Positions 35,132 through 44,595 of a DNA stretch of 64,000 nt are shown piece by piece (position 1 is the stretch's first letter; the number at the start of each line of letters is the position of its first letter). Origin of the DNA: Sphaerisporangium flaviroseum (lineage in GTDB: Bacteria; Actinomycetota; Actinomycetes; Streptosporangiales; Streptosporangiaceae). A program made the translations under genes and the position numbers. The notes beneath the pieces are model-generated. The model was given only the letters and a program-made list of their open reading frames with translations. It was not told the DNA's origin and did no database searches. The stretch lies in contig NZ_BAAAZR010000002.1 in the NCBI RefSeq assembly GCF_039537005.1, forward strand, positions 434,001 to 498,000, given 5' to 3'.

Positions 35132-37518
35132 CGACGAAGCTCTTCGGCGAGCCGGTCCAGCGTAGGGAGGACCGGCGGCTGATCACCGGTCAGGGCCGCT
35201 ACGTCGACGACCTGGGAGGCAACGCGCTCGCCGCGGCCTTCGTGCGCTCGCCGCACGCCCACGCCCGCATCCGCGACATCGACGTGTCGGCCGCCCTCGA
35301 CGTCGACGGCCTGGTCGCCATCTACACCTGGGAGGACCTGCCCGAGAGGGTGCGCGACCCGCTGCCGCTGCTGATCCCGCATCCCGCGCTCACCCACGGG
35401 CGCACCGCCTACCCGCTCGCCAGGGAGATCGTCCGGCACGTCGGCGAGCCGGTCGTCATGGTGGTGGCCCGCGACCGCTACCTGGCCGAGGACGCCGCCG
35501 CGCTCATCGAGGTGGAGTACGAGTTCCTCAAGCCGGTCGTCGGCATCGAGGAGGCCGCGCAGGGCGCCCACCTCGTCCACGAGGACGTGCCGGGCAACGT
35601 CGGCGCCCACCTGGTCCAGGAGGTGCCCTCGCCCCAGGGGAGGAGCGCGGGCGAGGCCATCGACGCGGCGCCGCACACGCTGTCGTTCCGGCTCGACTTC
35701 GAGCGCAGCGCCTCCATGCCGCTGGAGGGCCGCGGCGTGTACGCCCGGTGGGACGCCGACGACCGGTCACTGCGCGTGTTCTCCTCCACGCAGACCTCCA
35801 CGAGCGTGCGCATGGCCATCGCGGCGAAGCTCGGCCTGCCGCTGCCCTCGGTGGAGGTGATCGCCCCGGACGTCGGCGGCGGCTTCGGCGTGAAGATCGT
35901 GCATCCCTGGCCGGAGGAGGTGCTGGTCCCCTGGGCGGCGATGCTGCTCGGCCAGGAGGTGAAATGGACCGAGGACCGGCGCGAGCACTTCATCTCCTCG
36001 GCCCACGAGCGGGGCCAGGTGCAGCACGTGCGCGTGGGGTTCGACGACGAGGGCCACATCCTGGGGCTCGAGGTGACGATCCTGCACGACCACGGGGCCT
36101 ACACCCCGTACGGCATCATCGTGCCGATCATCACCTCCACCCAGCTTCTCGGGCCGTACCGCATCGGCGCTTACCGCGTGGAGTTCTCCTCCATCTACAC
36201 CAACACCGTGCAGGTCACGCCTTACCGAGGGGCCGGGCGCCCGCAGGGGGTGTTCTGCATGGAGCGCACCATGGACCGCGTCGCGGCCCACCTCGGCCTC
36301 GACCGGGCGCAGGTCCGCGCGGCCAACTTCATCCAGCCCGACGAGTTCCCCTTCGACCAGGGCCTGATCTTCCAGGACGGCCGCCCGCTGATCTACGACA
36401 GCGGCGACTATCCCGAGTCACTGCGGATGATCAAGGAGCTGATCGGCTGGGACGGCTTCGCGGCCCTGAAGGCCGAGGCGGCCGCCGAGGGCCGGCGGCT
36501 CGGCATCGGTCTCGCCTGCTACGTCGAGGGCACGGGCGTCGGGCCGTACGAGGGCGGGCACGTGCAGGTCACCTCCGACGGGAGGGTGCACGTCTCGACC
36601 GGCCTGACCTCCCAGGGGCAGGGCCACGAGACGGTGTTCGCGCAGATCGCCGCCTCCGAGCTCGGGGTACCGCTCGACAGCGTCTCGGTGGTGACCGGCG
36701 ACACCCGGCGCTTCGGCTACGCCGTCGGCACCTTCGCCTCGCGGGCCGCCGTGATGAGCGGCAACGCCATCGCCCTGGCCTGCCGCAAGGTGCGCGACAA
36801 GGCGCTGAGGATCGCCGGCGAGGCGCTGGAGGCCGATCCCCGCGACCTGGAGATCGAGGACGGCGTCGTCCGGGTCGCAGGCAACCCCGGGGCCTCCATC
36901 CCGCTGGCGACGGTCGCCGTGCTGTCGAACCCCCTGCGGTACGCCTTCGACGAGGAGACCAAGCGGGCCACCCAGTTCACCGGGGTCGCCTCGATGGACC
37001 GGCCGCCTGTGGACGAGGGTGACGAGCCGGGGCTGGAGGGGCGCGACTACTACTCTCCCGTCCGCTCGACGTTCGCCTCCGGCATGCACGCGGCCATCGT
37101 GGAGACCGATCCGGACACGGCGGAGATCCGCATCCTGCGGTACGCGGTGGTGCACGACTGCGGCAACCTCATCAACCCGATGATCGTCGAGGGGCAGATC
37201 CACGGGGGAGTCGCCCAGGGCGTGGGCGGCGCGCTGTACGAACGCATGGTCTACGACGGCCACGGCCAGTTGCTGAACGCCTCGTTCATGGATTTCCTGA
37301 TGCCCTATGCGACCGAGGTCCCGTTCATCGAGACCGCGCACCTGGAAACGCCGTCGCCGCTGAACCCTCTGGGAATCAAGGGCGCGGGGGAGGCGGGGGT
37401 GATTCCGGTGTCCGCCGTCATCGCCTCGGCCGTCGAGGACGCCGAGGGAATCACCATCGACCGCATGCCCATCTCACCCTCTGAGCTGTACGAACTGCGT
37501 GACCGCCCGCGATCCTGA
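35128..37518 (+). CDS. Molybdopterin-binding large subunit of a xanthine dehydrogenase-family hydroxylase
   Basis: The 796-residue subunit has the MoCo-binding blocks DVGGGFGVK, PYRGAGRPQ (Arg367 onward), LTSQGQGHE and the catalytic Glu755 in GIKGAGEAG. It lacks the AYRCSFR loop of true CO dehydrogenase, so it is not form I CoxL; it most likely hydroxylates a heterocycle or similar carbon substrate. Coupling to a uracil/xanthine permease suggests a purine or pyrimidine. The GTG start overlaps the small-subunit stop by 4 bases. No MoCo-insertion chaperone gene is nearby. Confidence 0.9.
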   Translation: MTTKLFGEPVQRREDRRLITGQGRYVDDLGGNALAAAFVRSPHAHARIRDIDVSAALDVDGLVAIYTWEDLPERVRDPLPLLIPHPALTHGRTAYPLAREIVRHVGEPVVMVVARDRYLAEDAAALIEVEYEFLKPVVGIEEAAQGAHLVHEDVPGNVGAHLVQEVPSPQGRSAGEAIDAAPHTLSFRLDFERSASMPLEGRGVYARWDADDRSLRVFSSTQTSTSVRMAIAAKLGLPLPSVEVIAPDVGGGFGVKIVHPWPEEVLVPWAAMLLGQEVKWTEDRREHFISSAHERGQVQHVRVGFDDEGHILGLEVTILHDHGAYTPYGIIVPIITSTQLLGPYRIGAYRVEFSSIYTNTVQVTPYRGAGRPQGVFCMERTMDRVAAHLGLDRAQVRAANFIQPDEFPFDQGLIFQDGRPLIYDSGDYPESLRMIKELIGWDGFAALKAEAAAEGRRLGIGLACYVEGTGVGPYEGGHVQVTSDGRVHVSTGLTSQGQGHETVFAQIAASELGVPLDSVSVVTGDTRRFGYAVGTFASRAAVMSGNAIALACRKVRDKALRIAGEALEADPRDLEIEDGVVRVAGNPGASIPLATVAVLSNPLRYAFDEETKRATQFTGVASMDRPPVDEGDEPGLEGRDYYSPVRSTFASGMHAAIVETDPDTAEIRILRYAVVHDCGNLINPMIVEGQIHGGVAQGVGGALYERMVYDGHGQLLNASFMDFLMPYATEVPFIETAHLETPSPLNPLGIKGAGEAGVIPVSAVIASAVEDAEGITIDRMPISPSELYELRDRPRS

Positions 37519-37685
37519 CCAGGGCCGGGAACCTCGGGAAAAGGCCGTCGAACCCCTTTCTGACCTTGGAACCGTCCAAAAAACGAAAAACCGACGGGGC
37601 CTGATCTGGGCTGTTATCTTCTTCCAATTCACATGATCAAGGATCACTCACGGGAGTGCTCTGGTGACATTTGAGGGGGAGAAAG

Positions 37686-39095
37686 ATGGCTGACCCGCGA
37701 TCGACGAGCCCGCTTTTCTTACGCAAGCGTGCCGTCGCGGCGATCGTGGCCACCGGCGCCGTCGCCATGATCTGCGGAAGCGGTGTCGCCTCCGCGGCGG
37801 CGCAGAGCGTCACGATCAAGCCGACGGCCGACACCTCCTACTCGCAGGTGCCCCAGGACGGCGACGGCAGCGCCAAGACGACCCTGGTGACGTGCCCGGC
37901 CTCCTGTGAGGGGAATCCCAACGGCGAGCGGGAAGCGGTCGTCGGGTTCACGGTCTCGGGCCTGCCCTCCGGCGCCACCAACGTGACGGCCCGCCTGGAG
38001 CTGTACTCCTGGAATGCCTTCACCGCGACCACGACCACCGCCTACAAGGCCAGTGGCGGCGCCTCGGGCGCGGGAACCTGGGCGACCCGGCCGACGCTCG
38101 GCGCCGCGCTGGACTCCAGCACGGCGGTCACCCAGGGCTACAACGCCTGGGACGTGTCCTCCGCCGTCACGGGCAACGGCGCGGTGACGTTCGCCGTCCG
38201 CCAGTCGACCCGGAACAGCCGCGTCTACTGGGCCTCCGCCGACAACGCCGGCACGGCGATCCGGCCGCGCCTGATCGTGTCCTACACCGCGGGCGGCACG
38301 GCGTCGCCGACGCCCAAGCCCACCGCGACCGCGACGCCCAAGCCCACCGCGACGGCGACGAACCCGCCCGGGTGGCGGCTCGTCTGGTCCGACGAGTTCA
38401 ACGGCACCACGCTCGACAAGACCAAGTGGAACACTCGGGACAGCTCCGTGGACTACGACCGCGCCTGCATCACCAGCCGGCCGCAGAACAACTTCGTGAG
38501 CAACGGCATGCTGACGCTGCGGGCCATCAAGGAAGACCGCACCTGCGCCGGCGGGACCCGTCACTACTCGACCGGCTACGTCGACACCATGGGCGGCAAG
38601 GCGTCGTTCACCTACGGCCGGTTCGAGACCCGCGCCAAGTCGCCGAACGGGCCGACCAACTCCAAGGGACTGTGGCCCGCCTTCTGGATGAGGCCCAACG
38701 ACGGCGGCAACGGTGAGATCGACGTCACCGAGCTCCCCGGTGGCTCCCAGTACTACAAGGCGTCGACCGTCGCGATCTTCCGTGACTACACGCCCACCAA
38801 GAACGACTTCCGGTACACCTTCCCGAGCGGGTATCCGGGGGACGGGTTCCACACCTACACCACCGAGTGGGAGCCCGGCGTGATCCGGTGGTACGTCGAC
38901 GGCAGGGAGATCTGGCGGCGGGAGGGCAACACGCCCACGTGGCTGAAGGACACGCTCGGCGGCGACTTAAATTACAACCGGAAGTTCAACCTGCGGCTGA
39001 ACTTCCAGGTCGGCGGCTGGCTGGGCGACCCGGACGCCTCGACCGTCTTCCCGGCCGACTTCCAGGTCGACTACGTGCGCGTCTGGCAGCGCTAG
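37686..39095 (+). CDS. Secreted GH16 beta-glucanase with N-terminal DNRLRE domain
   Basis: The 469-residue precursor has a signal peptide ending at about ASAAA (36-38), a DNRLRE/CBM96-like domain of about 165 residues (VTIKPTADTSYS to RLIVSY), a Thr-Pro-Lys linker (two PTPKPTATA-type repeats) and a GH16 catalytic domain from about 232. The retaining-glycosidase motif is GEIDVTE, with Glu344 and Glu349 as nucleophile and acid/base. GH16 of this sort cleaves beta-1,3 or mixed-linked glucans such as laminarin. The ATG follows GGGGGAG by 5 bases. It is monocistronic and convergent with cydB. Confidence 0.9.
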   Translation: MADPRSTSPLFLRKRAVAAIVATGAVAMICGSGVASAAAQSVTIKPTADTSYSQVPQDGDGSAKTTLVTCPASCEGNPNGEREAVVGFTVSGLPSGATNVTARLELYSWNAFTATTTTAYKASGGASGAGTWATRPTLGAALDSSTAVTQGYNAWDVSSAVTGNGAVTFAVRQSTRNSRVYWASADNAGTAIRPRLIVSYTAGGTASPTPKPTATATPKPTATATNPPGWRLVWSDEFNGTTLDKTKWNTRDSSVDYDRACITSRPQNNFVSNGMLTLRAIKEDRTCAGGTRHYSTGYVDTMGGKASFTYGRFETRAKSPNGPTNSKGLWPAFWMRPNDGGNGEIDVTELPGGSQYYKASTVAIFRDYTPTKNDFRYTFPSGYPGDGFHTYTTEWEPGVIRWYVDGREIWRREGNTPTWLKDTLGGDLNYNRKFNLRLNFQVGGWLGDPDASTVFPADFQVDYVRVWQR

Positions 39096-39139
39096 GGCAG
39101 GCGGATCGACGCCGTGGGCGGCACCTGCCTGAGTCAGGC
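39096..39139. terminator. Inverted repeats between the glucanase gene and cydB
   Basis: GGCAGG (39096-39101) can pair with CCTGCC (39124-39129), and the palindrome GCCTGA-G-TCAGGC spans the cydB stop (39127-39139). Either could stop the convergent transcripts. Confidence 0.4.
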
Positions 39140-40096
39140 GGTGACGCGCCTGCGGAAGACCCAGTAGGTCCAGCCCTGGTAGGCCAGCACGAACGGCAGC
39201 GCGGCCAGCCCGATCCACGTGAGCATGCCCAGCGTGTACGGGCCGGAGGCCGCCTCGGCGACGGTGAGGCCGGGTAGCGGGGCCCTCCACAGGGTTCCGA
39301 ACAGCGTGCCGGTGATCAGCACGATCGAGGCGGCGGTGGCGGTGAACGCCCAGCCCTCGCGCCGCCGCCAGATCAGCGCGACGGCGGCGGCCAGGGCAAT
39401 CATGGCGGCCAGGGCCGCCGCCCACAACAGGGGATGGGAAGTCCAGCCGGCGCCCGCCACCTCCGCCCCGCCGGATCCGGCGGCCTCGGCCGTGCTCGCC
39501 GACGGCAGGGCGGGAAGCGCGACGACGGCGACGGGAAGGACCACGACGGCGGCGGCCAGCGCCGCGCGGCGGGCTCTGGCGCGCAGCGGTCCCGTCGTCT
39601 TCAGCGCGACGAACACCGCGCCGTGCAGGACGGCCAGCGTGAGCGACAGCGCGCCGCCGAGCAGGGTGCCGGGCAGGCTGCCGTACAGCAGGTTGCCGAA
39701 GATCCCTCCCCACAGGAACGCGGTCAGCACGCTTCCCGCCACGATGCCGGCGTCGCACAGCGCGCGTTCCCTTGCCAGGACCTTGCCGCGCCACTCGAGG
39801 GACACGCCACGCATGATGAGCCCGATGAGCACCATGACCAGGGGCAGGTAGAAGCCGCTGAGCAGCCCGGCGTACCAGGCGGGGAAGGCCGCGAACATGG
39901 CGCCGACGGCCGTGATCAGCCAGACCTCGTTGCCGTCCCACACCGGGCCGATCGTCGCGAGCATCTGCTTGCGCTCGCCCTCGTCGCGGGAGAGCAGGGG
40001 AAGCAGCGCGCCGACACCGAAGTCGAAGCCTTCGAGCACGAAGTAGCCGGTCCACAGGAACGCGATGACCAGGAACCAGACGGTGGTGAGCTCCAT
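39134..40096 (-). CDS. cydB: Cytochrome bd ubiquinol oxidase subunit II
   Basis: The 320-residue CydB has the hallmark start VIAFLWTGYFVLEGFDFGVG and GPVWDGNEVWLI, and eight or nine membrane segments. It is shorter than the common 340-380 residues, with a loop near residues 205-225 rich in Ala/Ser/Gly. With CydA it makes the high-affinity, non-proton-pumping terminal oxidase used at low oxygen or under respiratory stress. It starts 9 bases after cydA. No cydCD ABC exporter genes are in the window. Confidence 0.95.
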   Translation of the reverse strand: MELTTVWFLVIAFLWTGYFVLEGFDFGVGALLPLLSRDEGERKQMLATIGPVWDGNEVWLITAVGAMFAAFPAWYAGLLSGFYLPLVMVLIGLIMRGVSLEWRGKVLARERALCDAGIVAGSVLTAFLWGGIFGNLLYGSLPGTLLGGALSLTLAVLHGAVFVALKTTGPLRARARRAALAAAVVVLPVAVVALPALPSASTAEAAGSGGAEVAGAGWTSHPLLWAAALAAMIALAAAVALIWRRREGWAFTATAASIVLITGTLFGTLWRAPLPGLTVAEAASGPYTLGMLTWIGLAALPFVLAYQGWTYWVFRRRVTA

Positions 40097-40105
40097 GGCG
40101 GTCTC

Positions 40106-41554
40106 CTAGTACATGAGGGTCGGTGCGAGCCGGGCGGGCTCGGCGTCGAGGTCGCCGGGACGGCCGGGTTCGACGATCGGCGTGACCGGTTCCGGGCCGG
40201 CCTTGATGTGGCGGACCAGCAGCCTGGCCTCGGCGAGCGCCAGCACGCCGTACAGGACCGTGAAGACCGACAGGGAGATCGCGACCTCGCTCAGGCTCAC
40301 TCCCGGGGACACGCTCGCGGCCGTGAGCAGCTCACCCTGCACGGTCCAGGGCTGCCGCCCGATCTCGCTGAGCAGCCATCCGGAGATCATGGCGAGGGTG
40401 GGCAGGGGGAGCGCCAGCACGCAGGCCCGGGCGAACCACTCCGGCGTCGTGCGGCGGCGCCGGGTCAGCCAGAGGCCGAGGACCGAGAGGCCCACCGTGG
40501 AGAGCCCGAACACGATCATGACGCGGAACGACCAGTACACCACCGGCAGGTTCGGCTGGTAGTCACCGGGGCCGAAGCTCTGCTCGTACCGCTTCTGGAT
40601 GTCGTCGAGCCCTTGGATCTCGGCGTACGGGTCGTGCGCCGACAGCAGGCTCAGCAGCTTGGGCACCTCGATGCCGGGCACGGGGGAGAACGGCGCGCCC
40701 TCGACGTCGTGCCGCAGCCCTTCCGCCGCGGCCAGCTTCATCGGCTGCTGTTCGTGGAGCAACCGGGCCGACGTGTCGCCGCTGCCCGCGGCGACCACCC
40801 CGGCGATCGCCGTCATGACCAGCGCGGCCCGAAGGCTCGTCCGCCACATGGCCGGCTCGGCCGGGACGCGGGCGGCCCGTCCGCGCGGGGTCCGGGTGAA
40901 GGGCACGGTCGTGTCCCCGGTGGCGTCACGGCGCTCGCGCAGGATCCGGTAGCCGCTCACCGCGATGACGAAGGCCCCGGCGACGATGAAGGCGGCGGCG
41001 ACCACATGCGGCACCTGGGCGAGGGCCGTCGAGTTCGTCAGCACCGCCCACAGGTCGGTCATCCTCGCCCGCCCGTCGACCACTTCGTAGCCCACGGGGT
41101 GCTTCATCCAGGCGTTGGCCGCGAGGATGAAGTACGCCGACAGGTTGGACCCGATGGCGGCGGCCCAGATGCACGCCAGGTGGATCCTCTTGGGCAGCCG
41201 GTCCCAGCCGAAGATCCACAGGCCGAGGAACGTGGACTCCAGGAAGAACGCGAGCAACGCCTCCATCGCCAGCGGCGCGCCGAACACGTCACCGACGAAC
41301 GTGGAGTACTCACTCCAGTTCATCCCGAACTGGAACTCCTGCACGAGGCCCGTGACCACGCCCATCGCGAAGTTGATCAGGAAGAGCTTGCCGAAGAACC
41401 TGGTCAGCCTGAGGTAGTGCTCCTTGCCGGTCCGGTGCCAGGCCGTCTGCAGCCCGGCGACGAAGACGCCCAGGCCGATCGTGAGGGGTACGAAGAGAAA
41501 GTGGTACACGGTGGTGACCCCGAACTGCCACCGCGCCAGGTCCAGTGCGTCCAT
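40106..41554 (-). CDS. cydA: Cytochrome bd ubiquinol oxidase subunit I
   Basis: The 482-residue CydA carries the heme b595 ligand His18 (FGVTTVYHFLFVPLTIG) and the quinol-loop motif IGRQPWTVQG. The Q loop is of the short type. It heads a two-gene operon with cydB. GAGGGGAA precedes the ATG. The promoter region just upstream has three phased CTAC-N5-GTAG palindromes, implying strong repression or activation. Confidence 0.96.
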   Translation of the reverse strand: MDALDLARWQFGVTTVYHFLFVPLTIGLGVFVAGLQTAWHRTGKEHYLRLTRFFGKLFLINFAMGVVTGLVQEFQFGMNWSEYSTFVGDVFGAPLAMEALLAFFLESTFLGLWIFGWDRLPKRIHLACIWAAAIGSNLSAYFILAANAWMKHPVGYEVVDGRARMTDLWAVLTNSTALAQVPHVVAAAFIVAGAFVIAVSGYRILRERRDATGDTTVPFTRTPRGRAARVPAEPAMWRTSLRAALVMTAIAGVVAAGSGDTSARLLHEQQPMKLAAAEGLRHDVEGAPFSPVPGIEVPKLLSLLSAHDPYAEIQGLDDIQKRYEQSFGPGDYQPNLPVVYWSFRVMIVFGLSTVGLSVLGLWLTRRRRTTPEWFARACVLALPLPTLAMISGWLLSEIGRQPWTVQGELLTAASVSPGVSLSEVAISLSVFTVLYGVLALAEARLLVRHIKAGPEPVTPIVEPGRPGDLDAEPARLAPTLMY

Positions 41555-41577
41555 TTCCCCTCACTAGTGCACGAGCT

Positions 41578-41620
41578 CTACAAGCTGTAGTTCTACTTCT
41601 AGTAGTACTACAGGCTGTAG
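41578..41620 (-). promoter_or_regulatory. Three phased CTAC-N5-GTAG palindromes upstream of cydAB
   Basis: CTACAAGCTGTAG (41578-41590), CTACTTCTAGTAG (41593-41605) and CTACAGGCTGTAG (41608-41620) start exactly 15 bp apart and end 24 bp before the cydA ATG. The outer two are near-identical perfect-arm sites and the middle one is looser. The TACA..TGTA core recalls BlaI/CopY-type operators, but their spacing differs by one base, so the regulator is left open. Confidence 0.7.
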
Positions 41621-41774
41621 AGCAAAGAGCCGAGGAAGGCACCGCGAGCCTTGCGATCTCTGTCACACCGGCGCCGGATCCTCCTGGCGGCGTATGCAAT
41701 GATCGCTCGCCGTGCGTGCCCGGCGCGTCACCCACGGGGCTGATGACGGAGTACGCCGCCCGGCGGAGTAAAGG

Positions 41775-42773
41775 TCAGATCCCGCCCGCTTGGAGGTAGG
41801 CGCCCAGATCGCCCAGCTCGAAGCCACGCCGTTCGATCTTGTCGAGCAGGATGCGGAAATCCCTGGCCAGATGGGGCCGGAAGTGCAGCAGCAGGATGTC
41901 GCCGGGATGGAGTCGCATGTCCGGCGTCTGGTAGGAGATCTTCCCGCCCGGCTGCACGCTCGCCGTCCACAGGAGTACGGCCGAGATGCCACATGCCTTG
42001 GCGGCCCGGATGGTCGTCTCGTTGAGGTTGCCGAACGGCGGGCGGAACAGCGTGGGGCGGCGCCCGGTCTCCTCGGTGATGACCTTCGCCGAGCCGCAGA
42101 TCTCGGCCTTCTGCGCCTTGTACCCGAGCTGCCACAGGTTCGGGTGGGTGAGCGTGTGGTCCTCGATCGGCACGCCGAGATCGCGCAGTTCACGGAAGTA
42201 GGACCACTTGCCCGCGCCCACGTACCGCCCGCCGGCCGCGGAGGCGTCCGGCACGCCCCGGGCCTCCACCGCGTCGCGCAGGGCGAACACCGTGATCGGC
42301 ACCGCGCGCTCCCTGACCAGCTCGACGAAGCCCGGATCCTGCTCCCAGCCGTCGTCGATGGTGAGGAAGACGACCTTGCGCTTCGTCGGGATGGCGCTGA
42401 TCACCGGAGGCGACGAGCTCGCGCGTTTCCTGATGCGGCCGACCTCACCCGGGCGGGGGAGCGCCCCCGCGGGCCGGGCGGGAGTGGTCACCGCCGAGGG
42501 CGAAGGGCTGGGGTAGGGGGACGTCGCGGGGGTCACGCCGGGCGACGCGGCGGGGGGCGGGTACACGGGTGCGGGGGTCGCGTCCGCGAGTGCCGCTGGA
42601 GTCGCGCCGGATAACGCGGCAGGTGGCGCCGCGAGGGCTGCCTTCGATGCCGATGGGGCTTCCGAGGCCCCAGGGACCGAGGTGCCGCTCGCCGAGCAGA
42701 CCCCGGCCAGTGCGATGCCAAGCGCGGCGCGTACCGCCTTCCGTCCCGAGATCATGGTGAGCCATCTTGCCAT
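41775..42773 (-). CDS. Secreted or membrane-anchored polysaccharide deacetylase (NodB domain)
   Basis: The 332-residue protein has an N-terminal hydrophobic segment (AALGIALAGVCSASG), a long Ala/Pro/Ser/Thr-rich spacer to about residue 110, then a NodB domain. TIDDGWEQDP gives the metal Asp pair, DHTLTHPN the two metal histidines, and RPPFGNLN the catalytic-loop Arg. It would remove N- or O-acetyl groups from cell-wall or environmental polysaccharide. The ATG has AAGGGA upstream; LAGVC is a poor lipobox, so classical secretion or a membrane anchor is more likely than lipidation. Confidence 0.87.
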   Translation of the reverse strand: MARWLTMISGRKAVRAALGIALAGVCSASGTSVPGASEAPSASKAALAAPPAALSGATPAALADATPAPVYPPPAASPGVTPATSPYPSPSPSAVTTPARPAGALPRPGEVGRIRKRASSSPPVISAIPTKRKVVFLTIDDGWEQDPGFVELVRERAVPITVFALRDAVEARGVPDASAAGGRYVGAGKWSYFRELRDLGVPIEDHTLTHPNLWQLGYKAQKAEICGSAKVITEETGRRPTLFRPPFGNLNETTIRAAKACGISAVLLWTASVQPGGKISYQTPDMRLHPGDILLLHFRPHLARDFRILLDKIERRGFELGDLGAYLQAGGI

Positions 42774-43041
42774 CGAGACGATCCCTTGCAGAAAGCCCAC
42801 GGTCAGACTGGTTTTCCTGCTGGTCGGCCGCAAGGTCTTCGCAAGGACTCTTACGCATAGTTGAAGGGCAAAACGAATTTCGCGACATCCGAAGCACGGT
42901 GAGGCCAGTCCAGATCCACAGGAAACGCTCACTGAGCTGCTCGAACCGTCGTGGGCACCACCCCTCATCCGCGGAAGGCCGGTCATGGGGGCCCGGCCTT
43001 CAACCATCCGGCCCTGAGCCCATCACACTGGGAGGATCACC

Positions 43042-43791
43042 ATGACCGGCCCCGAACCCAGACGGCGCCGCGTGATTCGCAAGGTAGGCGGCTGGCCCCG
43101 GGGGAGCTTCCTCGGCGGCCTCAGCGAGCCCGCCAGAGAAGGACTGCTCGGGCTGGGGCGCCCGCGGCAGTACACGGTGGGCGAGGCGCTGATGGTCGAG
43201 GGCGACCGCTGCACCGACGTCTTCCTGCTCGTGGACGCCTGCGCCAAGGTCACGGCGAGCACCGAGAACGGCAAGGTCGCGCTGCTGGGCATACGGGCCG
43301 GCGGCGACCTCGTGGGGGAGTCCGCGGCCCTGGACGGCCGGCCCCGGGCGGCCACTGTCACCGCGGCCGGGCCCTGCCTGGTGCAGCTCATCACCAAGGA
43401 CGCCTTCGTCGGCTTCCTCCGAAGCTGTCCTGAGGCCTCCCTTGCGGTCGACCGTGCGGCCGTCGACCAGGCGCGCTGGACGGCCCGCCGCCGGGTCGAA
43501 TACGACACGTTCTCGGCCCTCACGCGGCTGGCCCGCGTCCTGGTCGAGCTCGCGTGGTCGTACGGCGAGCCGGTGCGCGAGGGCGTCGAGATCGGCGTCA
43601 CCTTCACCCAGCCGGAGCTCGCGGCACTCGTCGGCGCCGCCGACCCCACCGTGCACAAGGCGCTGAGCGTGCTGCGCAGGGCCGGCGTCCTCGGCACGGG
43701 CTACCCCCACATCGTCGTCCACGACCTTCGCCGGTTGCAGACCTTCGCCGGACTCGGCGGCAACCCGTTGGACTATGAGGTTCCGGCGTGA
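43042..43791 (+). CDS. Crp/Fnr-family transcriptional regulator
   Basis: The 249-residue regulator has a cyclic-nucleotide-binding-type domain (YTVGEALMVEGDRCTDVFLL to about 135), a long dimerisation helix and a C-terminal winged helix (FTQPELAALVGAADPTVHKAL). The helix-turn-helix fits DNA contact at about 187-210. It heads a three-gene run with a cyclase-fold protein and a TPR protein. GGGAGG is 6 bases before the ATG. Whether the sensory pocket binds cAMP cannot be told. Confidence 0.9.
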   Translation: MTGPEPRRRRVIRKVGGWPRGSFLGGLSEPAREGLLGLGRPRQYTVGEALMVEGDRCTDVFLLVDACAKVTASTENGKVALLGIRAGGDLVGESAALDGRPRAATVTAAGPCLVQLITKDAFVGFLRSCPEASLAVDRAAVDQARWTARRRVEYDTFSALTRLARVLVELAWSYGEPVREGVEIGVTFTQPELAALVGAADPTVHKALSVLRRAGVLGTGYPHIVVHDLRRLQTFAGLGGNPLDYEVPA

Positions 43792-43849
43792 GCGCGGCGG
43801 GTCGCTGTGTGCACTCCAGCCCCGCCGCCTCATCACAAGGAGGGAACCG

Positions 43850-44584
43850 GTGAACGACCTGAGCGGAGAGGTCCGTCGGCTCTGCATCGCGCTGGAGGTC
43901 GAGGAGAACGGCCGGCGTACCGATCCCGAGCGGAGGAAGATCCGGCGCCGCCTCGCCGAGGTGATCGCCGACGTGGGCAAGGAGGCCGGTCTCGACCGGC
44001 TCTATGTCGCCGAGCGCGGCACCCCCGTCGAGAGCGGCACCACCACCGTCATGTACCGAGAGGAACAGGGAGACGGGCTGCTGCTCCTGCTGCCATCGGG
44101 CGTGAGCGAGGCACGCGTCATCGCCGGCTTCATCGGCGAGATGCGCCTCGCCCTCCGCCGGCACAACCGCCAGCTGCGCAGGGACGACCCCGAGCGGCTG
44201 CGGCTTCGTGTGGCGTTCCACCAGGGCCCCACGCAGGTCGGCGACAGCGGGTTCGCCGGCAGGGCGGTCGCCATGGTGTGCCACCTGCGCGACGGTGAGG
44301 AGCCGCGCCGCGCGCTGGAGCGGAACCCGGACGCCGACCTGGCCGTCATCGTCTCGGCGCAGCTCTTCGAGGACGTGATCGAGCACGAGCACCGCGATCT
44401 GCGCAAGCACATGTTCCGCCCGGTGACCGTGAACGCGGGCGAGGTCGTCGCCGAGGCCTGGATCGGCCTCCCGGACACCGTCGGGGGCAGGCTACCCTTC
44501 TCGCGCCAGGCCCGTGCCAACCGTTCACCGGCGCGGGAGCGTTCCACGCTGTACGGACCCATCGTCAACATCGACGAGTACTGA
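43850..44584 (+). CDS. Class III nucleotide cyclase-fold protein
   Basis: The 244-residue protein resembles the actinomycete cyclase-homology proteins that start with LVVDVEGFGRRTD; here the same position reads ALEVEENGRRTD, so the first metal aspartate is Glu16. The second metal motif EQGDGLLLLLP (Asp75) and the FHQGPTQVGDSGFAG strand are retained. It may be a weak, altered or inactive cyclase. GTG has AAGGAGGG 6 bases upstream. It is 58 bp after the Crp-type regulator and 11 bp before the TPR gene. Confidence 0.7.
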   Translation: MNDLSGEVRRLCIALEVEENGRRTDPERRKIRRRLAEVIADVGKEAGLDRLYVAERGTPVESGTTTVMYREEQGDGLLLLLPSGVSEARVIAGFIGEMRLALRRHNRQLRRDDPERLRLRVAFHQGPTQVGDSGFAGRAVAMVCHLRDGEEPRRALERNPDADLAVIVSAQLFEDVIEHEHRDLRKHMFRPVTVNAGEVVAEAWIGLPDTVGGRLPFSRQARANRSPARERSTLYGPIVNIDEY

Positions 44585-44595
44585 CGGAAGCGGCT

